A stretch of DNA of 37,894 nt from Terriglobales bacterium. Its GTDB lineage: Bacteria; Acidobacteriota; Terriglobia; Terriglobales; Acidobacteriaceae. Made by a program: the position numbers and the translations under genes. How positions within the stretch are numbered: the first letter of the stretch is position 1; every line of letters begins with the position of its first letter. The DNA lies in NCBI GenBank assembly GCA_035454605.1, contig DATIGQ010000189.1, forward strand, positions 1-37,894, given 5' to 3'. The notes under the pieces are model-generated. The model was given only the letters and a program-made list of their open reading frames with translations, searched no databases and was not told the origin of the DNA. Of the stretch, positions 16,222 to 24,668 are shown piece after piece.

Positions 16222-19200
16222 CTAAAAGTTCAACTTCAGACCAAACTGCATGTTGCGCGGGTTGAAGGTCCCGCCCGCCTGTCCGAAGTTACCGGCATTG
16301 ACCCTGAGGTTGGTGGCGCCGCTGGCACCGGGGAGTTGGAAGTTGGCGCGGTTGAAGAGGTTGAACGTCTCGGCCCGGAACTGCAAGCCAACCCGCTCCG
16401 AGATACGGATGTTCTTGAAGACCGACATGTCCACGCCGAAGAAATCCGGGCCAACAAAAGTATTGCGTCCCAGATTCCCGACGCAGCCCAAACAAGGCGT
16501 GCTGAAGAAGCCGCCGCCGATCTGGAACTGCGGTCCCCACCCGTTCGCCCACTGGGAGTGCGAAGGGTTGAAGTTGTTGGCGACGGCGTCCGGACGATCG
16601 TTACGCTCGCCGTCCAGGTTAAAGTCACCGGCATCGTTCGAACAGAGGCTGGCGAGGATTCCTGCCTGCGAGCAATCTCCGGAGAGGGCGCGGTTGCGGC
16701 GGTCGAACGGGCTCCAGTGGGCTCCCTTTTGGTAACTGACGATGCCGTTCCACTGCCAGCCGCCGAATACCGCTTCCAGCGCTCCGCCGTGCCCCTTAAA
16801 GAACGGGAGCTCGTAAACGTAGTTGGCCACGAAACGGTGGCGGATGTCGAAAATCGAATTGCCCCGATCCAGGCCGGGAAGGGTCTGGTCCGAGGTAAAG
16901 CCCTCGCCGCCCGCCTGCTGGTTGGACGTGGTGGCGCCGCTATGCCAAGTGGAGCCACCGTCGATGGAATGGCTCCAAGTGTAGGCAACGTTGAACATCA
17001 GGCCCTTGCTCATCTGCTTCCGCAGGCCGACCTGAAGCGCGTTGTAGCTGGAGTTCACGACATTCTTCCACACGCGCAATGTGCCGTAGTTGGGATTCAA
17101 ACGTCCCAGAGGGTTCAAAGCGCCTACCTGGCTGCAAAGGGTGCGCCCGAAGGTGTCCTGGACGCAGGTGCCCTGTGGCAGGCGCCCACCGGGTATACGG
17201 TTCGCGTTTTCTGCGCGGAACAGTTTGTGTCCCGCCGTACCCACGTAGTTGACTTCCAGCACCAGCTTGTTCACCAGTTCATGCTGAATGCCAAAGAACC
17301 AGTTGTGGACGTAGGGGTCGCGGATGCCCTCCGGATAGACGATGCCGGTGAGGAACGCCGCGTTGGGATTGGTAACAACCCAGCCGCTGAGGTTGCCCAC
17401 GGCCTGCGCACCCACGCCCTGGCCCGGATTGGTGGCCGGACCGTCAAAGCTTGGCGGTTCGCCCGGATTCTGCGGTCCAAAGACCACGGTATCGGTTCCG
17501 CCAGCCAGGAAGTTGACTGCAGCGTTGAAGGAGTAGAACGGCAGATTCCAGCGCGAGTTAGAGAGCGGGTTGTAGAGCGTGCCTTCGTAGGAGATCCCGT
17601 AACCGCCGCGCAGCGAGGTGCGGCCGTTCCCGAAGATGTCCCAGGCGAAGCCCACGCGTGGACCGAAGTTGTTGTGATCGGCGCCTCCCAGGGTTTCGGC
17701 AGCAGTAAATCCGCCCGGCCCGCAAACACCCGCTAGCTGAGCCAGGGGAATCTGGGTCACAGGGTCACTGCAGCCCGCACCGCCCGCCGGAGCGTTGGCG
17801 TCACGAACCTGCCCTGCGCCGGTGGTGATGTCGTCAATCTCCGCTCGACCCGGCCCCTTCAGAAAAGTTGTGACCAGGCCATCGAGCTCGTTGTGCCGAC
17901 TGTAGAGGTCGTAGCGGAGGCCGAGGTTGAGCGTCAGATTGCGCGTAACCTTCCAGTCATCCTGGAAGTAGAAGCCCAGTTCGACGTTCCGCCAGTGACG
18001 GTTGTTCGATGCCAGTTGTGCTGGCTGTCCCGAGATGATTCCCGGATCCACGCCTGCCGTCTCGCTGTAGGGAGAGTCGGCGGCAAAGAACAAGGCGTCA
18101 AAGAAGTAGTACGACGGGCGGGCCACGTTGAATTCACTGTTTTCGATGTTGCGCCTTACTTCTCCGCCGATCTTGATGTTGTGGTTGCCGTGGTTGAGAG
18201 AAACCATGTCGGAGTACGTGTACACGTGCTCCTTAAAGAACTGTGGGTAGCCGTTGTAGGACCCGAAACCCATCAGGCCGTCGTCGAAGCGCAGGTCCGG
18301 CACGCCCGGCAGCGCGGTCTTGACCGTCTGCACCAGGGAGCTGTAACCAGCACGGAATTCGTTGAGTACCGTAGGACTGAACGTGTGGATGTAGTTGAAC
18401 TGGAAGTTGGGCGTGATCTGGCGGGAGGGATTGAGGAACGCTGGTCCGCGTCCCGCGCTGTTATTCCCGTTGGGTGGTCCAAAGGAATTGTTGATGCGGT
18501 TCCAGTTGAACTGCGTGAACAACCGGTCGTTGACCCCTACGTTGTAATCCAGGCGCGCGGAGGCTTCGTAGCCATTGAACAGATTGCCGGTTCCGGTGCC
18601 GAAGCCGGTCTGGTCCTGGGAGCCGTTGAAGGCCAGAGTATTGACGAGGAAAGGCAGGGTACGGTCGAACGTCCCGGCCTGTAGACCCGGAATCACGCTG
18701 CAACCTGCCGCCGTCAGGTCAGCCTGGTCCTGCGCCGTGACGCCGATCACGTTCGCAATAGAAGCGGCGATGGCCGGGCTGCTGTTGTCCTGGCACAGAT
18801 AATCGGCCAGGCTGCCGAAGCCGGAACCAGATACCCCGCTGGCCACATAGTCCGACAGTGTGCCGGCCGGAGTGCCGAGCACCGTGGGAGCGAAGTTGCC
18901 ATAGAGTAGGGCGGCGGTGGAATTGGGCAGGGCGGCAATCACCGCGTCACGCCACGCCTGCGACTCGGCTTGCAATACGGTGGGCGGAGCCGACTCCCGG
19001 AAGCGGTCATTCTGATAGGACAAGAAGAAGAACAGCTTGTCCTTCTTAACAGGGCCGCCGAAGGTACCGCCGAACTGGTTGAAGCGGAGCGGTTGCTTTT
19101 CGATGCCCTGCTGGTTCAGGAAAAAGGAGTTGGCGTCAAACACGTCGTTGCGGTTGAACCACCAGGCGCTGCCATGGAAGCTATTGGTGCCTGACTTGCT

Positions 19201-19917
19201 CACCAGGTTCGTGATGGAGGCGGCGCTGTTGCCGTATTGCGCCGACATATTCAAGGTGAGAAGCTGGAACTCCTGGACCGTGTCCTCCACCGGCTGGTTC
19301 ACGGCACCACCGCTAAGGCCCTTGTTGGAAACACCGTTAAGCAGGAAGCCGTTGAAATTCTCCCGGAGGCCGTTGACGACCGTGTTGGCGCCGTTCTCAG
19401 CCACCACGCCGCGCACGTTGACCGCTCCGGGGGCGAGTTGGATCAAATCGTAGACGTTGCGGCCGTTCAGCGGCAGGTTCTGGATTTGCGTGGAGTTGAC
19501 GGTCGAAGCCAGCTTGGAGTCTACGGTGTTGACCGGCGGCGCGGCGTCGGTCACTTCCACCGTCTCAGAGGCTTGGCCTATGTGCATCTTGAAGTCGGCG
19601 CGCTGAATCGTCCCGGCATTCAGCGTCAACGCCGAACCAGTGGCACGCTTGAAGCCCGAGGCCTCTACCTGCAGGTTGTACTGGCCCGGCGGAAGTTCGC
19701 GTGCGTTGTAGATGCCGGCTTCGTTGGTGGTGACGGCCGTGCTCAGGCCCGTGCCGGTATTGGTGATCTTGACGGTGGCGTTGGGGATGGCGGCGCCGGT
19801 CGGGTCCGTTACCAAGCCGGTGAACTGGCCGTTCTGGATCTGAGCGGCCGCCGTGAAGGTTAACGCCAAAAGCAGGCAAAAACAACAGACAGCAAAACCA
19901 ACATAATCTCGCTTCAT
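16222..19917 (-). CDS. TonB-dependent outer-membrane receptor with N-terminal carboxypeptidase-regulatory domain (receptor F)
   Basis: 1231 residues from ATG at 19917, chosen for the AAGGGGAAC ribosome binding site and the signal peptide that follows (VGFAVCCFCLLLALTFTAAA). Residues about 27-112 form the carboxypeptidase-regulatory fold (GQFTGLVTDPTGAAIPNA). The plug contains IQNLPLNGRNVYDLIQLAPG, and the barrel ends in FGLKLNF. It matches receptor E along its full length, with near-identical blocks such as FNQFGGTFGGP, YNGYPQFFKEH, DPVTQIP-AQLAGVCGPGGF and DPYVNWFFGIQ-like segments, and differs most in the loops between about residues 300 and 480. The two receptors are tandem products of an old duplication and probably take different ligands (inference). 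The gene is preceded by 113 bases that separate it from the FG-GAP/ASPIC gene; no clear promoter is seen there. Confidence 0.92.
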   Translation of the reverse strand: MKRDYVGFAVCCFCLLLALTFTAAAQIQNGQFTGLVTDPTGAAIPNATVKITNTGTGLSTAVTTNEAGIYNARELPPGQYNLQVEASGFKRATGSALTLNAGTIQRADFKMHIGQASETVEVTDAAPPVNTVDSKLASTVNSTQIQNLPLNGRNVYDLIQLAPGAVNVRGVVAENGANTVVNGLRENFNGFLLNGVSNKGLSGGAVNQPVEDTVQEFQLLTLNMSAQYGNSAASITNLVSKSGTNSFHGSAWWFNRNDVFDANSFFLNQQGIEKQPLRFNQFGGTFGGPVKKDKLFFFLSYQNDRFRESAPPTVLQAESQAWRDAVIAALPNSTAALLYGNFAPTVLGTPAGTLSDYVASGVSGSGFGSLADYLCQDNSSPAIAASIANVIGVTAQDQADLTAAGCSVIPGLQAGTFDRTLPFLVNTLAFNGSQDQTGFGTGTGNLFNGYEASARLDYNVGVNDRLFTQFNWNRINNSFGPPNGNNSAGRGPAFLNPSRQITPNFQFNYIHTFSPTVLNEFRAGYSSLVQTVKTALPGVPDLRFDDGLMGFGSYNGYPQFFKEHVYTYSDMVSLNHGNHNIKIGGEVRRNIENSEFNVARPSYYFFDALFFAADSPYSETAGVDPGIISGQPAQLASNNRHWRNVELGFYFQDDWKVTRNLTLNLGLRYDLYSRHNELDGLVTTFLKGPGRAEIDDITTGAGQVRDANAPAGGAGCSDPVTQIPLAQLAGVCGPGGFTAAETLGGADHNNFGPRVGFAWDIFGNGRTSLRGGYGISYEGTLYNPLSNSRWNLPFYSFNAAVNFLAGGTDTVVFGPQNPGEPPSFDGPATNPGQGVGAQAVGNLSGWVVTNPNAAFLTGIVYPEGIRDPYVHNWFFGIQHELVNKLVLEVNYVGTAGHKLFRAENANRIPGGRLPQGTCVQDTFGRTLCSQVGALNPLGRLNPNYGTLRVWKNVVNSSYNALQVGLRKQMSKGLMFNVAYTWSHSIDGGSTWHSGATTSNQQAGGEGFTSDQTLPGLDRGNSIFDIRHRFVANYVYELPFFKGHGGALEAVFGGWQWNGIVSYQKGAHWSPFDRRNRALSGDCSQAGILASLCSNDAGDFNLDGERNDRPDAVANNFNPSHSQWANGWGPQFQIGGGFFSTPCLGCVGNLGRNTFVGPDFFGVDMSVFKNIRISERVGLQFRAETFNLFNRANFQLPGASGATNLRVNAGNFGQAGGTFNPRNMQFGLKLNF

Positions 19918-20030
19918 ACCGTTCCCCTTTCGACTCTGAGGTCGCTTGTTCAAGAACACCGCCGCCGGATACACCTTGGCCGGGTCCGATGCTCAAGTGC
20001 GTAACTGTTTCGTGGGACGCGGAAGGCTGG

Positions 20031-21827
20031 CTACAACTTTGGGACTGGACGCGGGCTGGCCGGTGCGGATTGCCCCCTCAACGTGGCAGACGGCCGGACG
20101 AGAGCACGTAGGATTCCTTTCCCCTCCTCGATCACAATCTCCTGGTTGGCAGTCACATCGGTTGTTGTGTCCGTCGCACCGGAGGGCCAGCGCACCACGA
20201 TCCGGTCGGCACGAGTAGCCTTCCCTAGACCGAAATGCAGGCTGGGATCACTTGAGGAAAGATAGCTGCTGGAAGCTCTCACCTCGTCGCTTTGGCTAAG
20301 AGAGCCGGCGGTCACCTCGACTCGCGCGCCGTAGCCATCGCGATTGGACCTGGCGCCCACGGTCCGGATTCTCAGCCAATTGCCGGCAGCGGGGGCCACG
20401 TTGTGGAGGACCGTGGGCGAGTCGTCCAGGTTGGTGAGCAGGAGATCGAGGTGGCCGTCGTTGTCGAAGTCGGCGACAGCGAGCCCTCGGCTGACTCGGT
20501 TGACGGCAAGCGCTCGGCCGACGCGCTCGCCCACTTCCTCCATACGGCCGTTGCCCAGGTTGTGGAACAACAGGCTGCGCTGGGCATAGGTCACGCCGAA
20601 GGTGTGCTGGTCCACCTGCGGATTGACGTGGCCATTGGCCACGAAGATATCCTTCCAGCCGTCGTTGTCGAAGTCGAAGAAGCGCACTCCAAAACCGAGC
20701 AGGGGGACGCTGACCGGCCCGAAGCCTGCGCGCCCAGCCATGTCCGTGAAATTGCCGTTGCCGTTGTTGCGGTAAAGGTTGTTGCTGTCGTCGGAGAAGT
20801 TGGTCTTGGCGAGGTCGGGACGGCCGTCATTGTCGTAATCGCCGAGATCGACACCCATCCCGGCCTGCTCCCGGCCGTCCTCGCTGTAGGCCACGCCGGC
20901 GGTGATTCCGTCTTCTTTCAGTCCACCCTTGCAGTCGCCCAAATACAGCAGGCTGGGTGACGAGTCATTGGCGATGTAAACGTCCTGACAGCCGTCACCG
21001 TTGACGTCCCCCCAGATGACTCCAAGGCCGTAATAGGCCTGCGGGTCGATACCCAGCTTCTCGGTGACGTCGGTGAAGGTGCCGTCGCCGCTATTGCGAT
21101 AGAGGCGGTCGCGCGAACCCTTCAATCCACGCGGGCCGCAAGAGACCGGGATGCCGCGATACTGGCAGAAGGGACCGCTCCCGAAAGCCGGCAGGTGGTC
21201 AAGATCGAGATCGACGTAGTTCGCAACATAGAGGTCGAGAAATCCGTCGTTGTCATAATCGCCGAATGCTGCGCTGGTGCCCCAGCGGCCTTCATTGCTT
21301 ACGCCCGCGGCGGCGGTGACATCCACGAAAGCGCCTTTGCCCGTGTTGCGGAACAACCGTCCCCCGGTGAAGTAGGTCACGTACAGGTCCGGCCAGCCAT
21401 CATTATCGAAGTCGCCGACAGCAGCGCCGTGTCCCCAGCCTGCCGCTGCCAAACCCGCAGCCTCGGTTACGTCCGTGAACGCACCATCGCCGTTGTTGCG
21501 ATACAGCTTGCTGCCCGGATGCTTGCCGCTGCGCAGCCCCTCGAGCGTAGAGCCGTTGACCAGGAAGATGTCCACTGCGCCGTCGCGGTCGTAGTCGAAA
21601 AGAGCGACACCGCCGCACAGGGTCTCCATGATGTAGAGCTTTTGCGGGCTGCCGCAGGTGAGGTGAAACTGAATTCCGGCCTTGGCGGTTACATCTTCGA
21701 AGAGTGCAGGCGCCACGGGAACTCGAGGCCGTGGTCTGGTTGTGCGAGTCCCTTGTCCGAACAAAGGCAGGCTAAGGAGCAGCAACAGGACGGCTGCGAG
21801 GCCTGGGCAGCGGGAGCCACGCATCAT
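20031..21827 (-). CDS. Exported FG-GAP repeat/ASPIC-UnbV (CRTAC1-like) protein
   Basis: 598 residues from ATG at 21827. This start overlaps the TGA of the upstream TPR gene (ATGA) and is followed by a signal peptide (LAAVLLLLLSLPLFG); the open frame upstream of it is only a shadow of the TPR gene. Residues about 40-470 hold at least seven FG-GAP/VCBS-type repeats with calcium-binding loops of the D-x-D-x-D-G-x-x-D type (DYDRDGAVD, DFDNDGWPD, DYDNDGFLD, DVNGDGCQD, DYDNDGRPD, DFDNDGWKD, DFDNDGHLD), which predict a seven-bladed propeller. The ASPIC/UnbV domain follows (about 480-560; GYGARVEV, SSSYLSSSDPSLHFGLG). No catalytic residues are evident. The family is known from cartilage acidic protein 1 and is common but uncharacterised in Acidobacteria. 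Translational coupling suggests a complex with the TPR protein. Confidence 0.9.
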   Translation of the reverse strand: MMRGSRCPGLAAVLLLLLSLPLFGQGTRTTRPRPRVPVAPALFEDVTAKAGIQFHLTCGSPQKLYIMETLCGGVALFDYDRDGAVDIFLVNGSTLEGLRSGKHPGSKLYRNNGDGAFTDVTEAAGLAAAGWGHGAAVGDFDNDGWPDLYVTYFTGGRLFRNTGKGAFVDVTAAAGVSNEGRWGTSAAFGDYDNDGFLDLYVANYVDLDLDHLPAFGSGPFCQYRGIPVSCGPRGLKGSRDRLYRNSGDGTFTDVTEKLGIDPQAYYGLGVIWGDVNGDGCQDVYIANDSSPSLLYLGDCKGGLKEDGITAGVAYSEDGREQAGMGVDLGDYDNDGRPDLAKTNFSDDSNNLYRNNGNGNFTDMAGRAGFGPVSVPLLGFGVRFFDFDNDGWKDIFVANGHVNPQVDQHTFGVTYAQRSLLFHNLGNGRMEEVGERVGRALAVNRVSRGLAVADFDNDGHLDLLLTNLDDSPTVLHNVAPAAGNWLRIRTVGARSNRDGYGARVEVTAGSLSQSDEVRASSSYLSSSDPSLHFGLGKATRADRIVVRWPSGATDTTTDVTANQEIVIEEGKGILRALVRPSATLRGQSAPASPRPVPKL

Positions 21828-22864
21828 TCGCGAACCCGTCCCGTAGCCATTCCGCCGGTCTGCTCTTGCTGCGCCTTGAGCTCCTGGAAGCGTGCGAGGT
21901 GCTGTTGCGCTTCTTCTGTGCGGCCGGACTTCTCCAGCGCGCGCGCCAACTGGAAGTGCGCGCTGGCGTCGTTGGGGTCGAGTTCGAGCGCCCGGCGCAG
22001 CGCCACAATCGCTTTCTCTGTCTCGCCCAGGAGCAGCAGAGCTTTGCCCAGATCGTAGTGCGCAGCCTGGTTGGAGGGATCGAGCGCAACCGCTCGCTCC
22101 AGATGCTGCACGGCTTCGTTCCATTCGCCCGATTCGAGCAGCGTATGCCCCAACTGATAGAAAACTTCGGGATTGTCCTGTCGCGCCGCCAGCTCCTTCC
22201 GGTATTCAGCGATAGCCTCCCGGTTCCGGCCCAGGGCACCGTAGGCGAAGCCGAGATGGTAATGCCCCAGTGGCAGCCGCGGATCGAGCGCGAGCGCCTT
22301 GTGGAACACGCGGATGGCATCGAGGGTGCGGTTGGAATTGAGATAGGCCCGCCCCAACAGAACGTGATCCATCGCCGAGCGCGGGCTCAGCGCGATGACT
22401 TTCTCCAGTTGCTCGGCGGCGGGCGCATACTGCCGTTCCGCCAGATACACGAGCGCGAGGTCGTGATGAATGTCAGCGCTACGTGGTGCGAGACGCGCTG
22501 CGTGTGTCAACTGTTCGAGAGCCGGCTGATTCCTGCCACTCTGGAATAGCGCCAGCCCCAGCAGGTGGCGAAGGCCGGGATCCTGTGGCCAGCGTTCGAC
22601 CGCTTCAACGCCCAGCACCGCACCCCGGTCGGGGCGCCTGCCCTGCAGGTAGGCAAGCAGCAGCGAGCGGGTAATCTCGCGGTCAGCCGGCGCCAACCCG
22701 TGTGCTTCTTCGAGTTTCGCTACGGCTGCTGTAACGTTACCCCCTTCGAGCGCCCGTCGCCCCTGGGCCGCGAGTGCTGCGGCGCTTTGCGCACCTGCCA
22801 AGGGGCACATGACGAGGGCGGCAAGAATCGTAACGAAGGTCACCCGAGGGGCACTGCGAGCCAT
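21824..22864 (-). CDS. Exported TPR-repeat protein, coupled to the CRTAC1-like gene
   Basis: 346 residues from ATG at 22864 with a signal peptide (VTFVTILAALVMCPLAGA). About eight TPR repeats occupy residues 30-330, many with the canonical A-x-x-x-L-x-x-A-L-x-x-P pattern. There is no enzyme domain; TPRs provide protein-binding surfaces. The last repeat (RALEKSGRTEEAQQHLARFQ) matches the last repeat of the TPR part of the 1181-residue fusion at 32468-36013 (RALQRRGQTEQAREHLARFQ), so the two are homologous at the junction to the FG-GAP part. The stop overlaps the next start by four bases. The cupin gene on the same strand ends 59 bases upstream, so co-transcription with it is possible. Confidence 0.88.
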   Translation of the reverse strand: MARSAPRVTFVTILAALVMCPLAGAQSAAALAAQGRRALEGGNVTAAVAKLEEAHGLAPADREITRSLLLAYLQGRRPDRGAVLGVEAVERWPQDPGLRHLLGLALFQSGRNQPALEQLTHAARLAPRSADIHHDLALVYLAERQYAPAAEQLEKVIALSPRSAMDHVLLGRAYLNSNRTLDAIRVFHKALALDPRLPLGHYHLGFAYGALGRNREAIAEYRKELAARQDNPEVFYQLGHTLLESGEWNEAVQHLERAVALDPSNQAAHYDLGKALLLLGETEKAIVALRRALELDPNDASAHFQLARALEKSGRTEEAQQHLARFQELKAQQEQTGGMATGRVRE

Positions 22865-22923
22865 CGGCTAGAACTTACAGCAACGCGTGGGGCCGAGCAA
22901 CCGCCGCATTGACCTGTCTTGCC

Positions 22924-23283
22924 TTATTTCTGCGCTTCCCGCAAGTAAGCATCGTCACCCTGTAGCCAGTCGGCGCGCGGAGGACTGAAGACATCGAGGA
23001 CGATCGTATCCTCCACCGCCTCCGCCGCGTGCGGCTGGTGGGGCGGGATGCAGACCACCTCGCCGGCACGCACAATCACCTCCCGCCCCGAGAAAATAAG
23101 CTTAAGAGCGCCCTGAAGGACGCTGGTGAGCTGCTCATTGATGTGGCTGTGCTCGGGAATCACCAGGCCCTTGCGCAGCGAGAAGCGGGCCAGTGTCACG
23201 TTCTGCGCGGTGACGAACTGGCGCTCCAGCCTAGGATTAAGGACCTCAGGTTTGATGTCGCTCCATCGAATGTAGCGTTCCAT
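22924..23283 (-). CDS. Small cupin-domain protein
   Basis: 119 residues from ATG at 23283; GAGGAG stands three bases before it, which decides for this Met over one 21 codons upstream. A single cupin barrel: motif 1 is IPEHSHINEQLTSVLQG (His45, His47, and Gln51 at the place where the usual Glu stands, with Glu50 next to it), motif 2 is IPPHQPHAAE (His85). It is probably a metal-binding small-molecule sensor or isomerase-like protein. No DNA-binding domain is attached and no signal peptide is present. It is divergent from the unknown membrane protein gene and upstream of the TPR/CRTAC1 pair on the same strand. The ligand is unknown. Confidence 0.85.
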   Translation of the reverse strand: MERYIRWSDIKPEVLNPRLERQFVTAQNVTLARFSLRKGLVIPEHSHINEQLTSVLQGALKLIFSGREVIVRAGEVVCIPPHQPHAAEAVEDTIVLDVFSPPRADWLQGDDAYLREAQK

Positions 23284-23418
23284 ATTCTCCTCAACTTCTG
23301 TCATTCCAACCATCATCACGATCAGCGAACAAAACACAAGAGCCACTGAACAATGGCGGCTCGTTTCGACGTTAGCTCCCTGTGCGTTAGAATCACGAGG
23401 GAGAGATACCGATTGGCA

Positions 23419-23922
23419 ATGGGAACGCTGATTGTTTCAATCCTGCTGGCTATCTTGCCGCTGATCATGGCCGGAGTGCTGTTGGCCAGGGTCGAAAGAT
23501 TTACGGTAGACGGTTTGTTCACCAGCCTCATTCTGGTGGCCATCTCCGGCATCTTTGGCCTCAATGCTCTCCTGGACCTCCGCCAGAAGGGATTGCTCCC
23601 GGCTCGCCTCGCCGGCAAGAAAGAACAGGATGGCTCGAAGAGTACGGCGCGCTCGACGTCGGCCTCCGTGCCTGTGCACATGGCGGCTTCGGTGGAGGGA
23701 GTCCACACGGTTCGAGCTCGAGTGGAGAACGTCCTCTACTTCGAAGCGCCGATCGGCCAGCCGAACAAGTCCGTGGTTACGTTGGCACGCGACAGCGCCG
23801 GCCATGAGCAGATGACCTTTGCCGGCGACATGCGCAACGCGTTGCCCAAGGGCAAGCGCCTGGAGATCCGGTTCCGTACCACGGGCGAGTACAGTACGCT
23901 CCTCGAGGCGCGCGAAGCATAG
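23419..23922 (+). CDS. Unknown protein with two membrane segments
   Basis: 167 residues from ATG at 23419; a TTG two codons earlier would sit better behind GGGAGAG (23399-23405), and an ATG at 23353 is also in frame, so the start is uncertain. Two hydrophobic segments (about residues 2-23 and 33-53) are followed by a soluble tail of about 110 residues with no motif I recognise. The segment near residues 95-140 (VEGVHTVRARVENVLYFEAP) looks like a beta-rich fold. A possible -10 (TAGAAT, 23388-23393) precedes it. It converges with the small unknown gene behind msrB, seven bases apart. Function unknown. Confidence 0.65.
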   Translation: MGTLIVSILLAILPLIMAGVLLARVERFTVDGLFTSLILVAISGIFGLNALLDLRQKGLLPARLAGKKEQDGSKSTARSTSASVPVHMAASVEGVHTVRARVENVLYFEAPIGQPNKSVVTLARDSAGHEQMTFAGDMRNALPKGKRLEIRFRTTGEYSTLLEAREA

Positions 23923-23948
23923 TGGGTGCTCAGCGCTGCTTCTCGCGC
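23910..23948. terminator. Possible bidirectional terminator between two convergent unknown genes
   Basis: GCGCGAAGC (23910-23918) and GCTTCTCGCGC (23938-23948) pair with a two-base bulge, with both stop codons in the loop. There is no long T tract, so support is weak. Confidence 0.3.
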
Positions 23949-24205
23949 TCCCGCCTGCCGCAAACAACGCCGGCTTCGTAGTCTGCCCTTCCTCTGGGAT
24001 CAACGTTTCCGGCACTCTTTCGGTCTTCGAAGCCATCACGAAAGCCCCGCTTGAATACTTCATAGGATGGGGTGTGAATCAGCTCCCAGTTGCTGATGGT
24101 ACGTCCGTCCGGCCCACGGTAGACCACCTGCTCGCCTCCGCCCAGGATCTCGAACCCCTTGTCGCGGAGATAGCAAATCCGAACCAGTTGAGGCAGGTCG
24201 ATCAC
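23930..24205 (-). CDS. Unknown small protein downstream of msrB
   Basis: 91 residues from a GTG at 24205, ten bases after the msrB stop. The GAGGACGAGGAG at the end of msrB lies 13 or more bases upstream and may serve as ribosome binding site. It is a charged, soluble sequence with a short conserved-looking core (GGGEQVVYRGPDGRTISNWE) and an Arg/Lys/Glu-rich C-terminus; there is no membrane segment or signal peptide. I do not recognise the family. The spacing suggests an operon with msrB. The reading frame has codon use like its neighbours, which favours a real gene. Confidence 0.55.
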   Translation of the reverse strand: MIDLPQLVRICYLRDKGFEILGGGEQVVYRGPDGRTISNWELIHTPSYEVFKRGFRDGFEDRKSAGNVDPRGRADYEAGVVCGRREREKQR

Positions 24206-24215
24206 CCCGGCGGGA

Positions 24216-24623
24216 TTACTCCTCGTCCTCTTTTCTCTCCAGCTTCAGTGCGGCCGAATTGATGCAATAGCGCATCCCGGTGGGCTTGGGGCCGTCCGGA
24301 AAGACATGGCCCAGATGGGCGTCGCAACGGCCGCACAGGACCTCTGTGCGCCGCATGAAAAAACTGTCGTCTTCTTCGGTGTCCACGGCTCCTTCCGAGG
24401 CCGGACGAACGAAACTAGGCCAGCCGGTGCCGGAATCGAACTTGGCATCGGAGGTGAACAATTCCGCGCCGCAGCAAACGCACCGGTACACGCCGTCGTC
24501 ATGGCAGTCGTAGTATTCCCCAGTGAAGGCACGCTCGGTGCCCTTGCGCCGCGTCACCTCAAACTGCTCCGGAGTAAGGATCTGGCGCCACTCGGCGTCG
24601 CTCTTCTCGATCTTGTCGCTCAT
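24216..24623 (-). CDS. msrB: Peptide-methionine (R)-S-oxide reductase MsrB
   Basis: 135 residues, the usual length for a single-domain MsrB, from ATG at 24623 behind GAGGAG. It reduces methionine-R-sulfoxide in proteins. Visible are the zinc-binding pairs Cys48-x-x-Cys51 (CVCC) and Cys97-x-x-Cys100 (CGRC), the substrate-site block [11 protein letters not shown], and the catalytic Cys120 in RYCINSAAL. No signal peptide, so cytoplasmic. It is separated from ligD by 45 bases on the same strand; msrA, its stereochemical counterpart, lies about 4 kb away beyond ku. The grouping suggests a role in protein repair after oxidation. Confidence 0.97.
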   Translation of the reverse strand: MSDKIEKSDAEWRQILTPEQFEVTRRKGTERAFTGEYYDCHDDGVYRCVCCGAELFTSDAKFDSGTGWPSFVRPASEGAVDTEEDDSFFMRRTEVLCGRCDAHLGHVFPDGPKPTGMRYCINSAALKLERKEDEE

Positions 24624-24668
24624 GCCATGCTCCTCAGATTCATCCTACCGGCCGTTGATTCCCGGCCG

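Noticed and set aside
19918-20030. TTGAGC-17-TGTATC as a promoter of receptor F
   Set aside because: The spacing is right but the -10 matches the consensus at only three of six positions.
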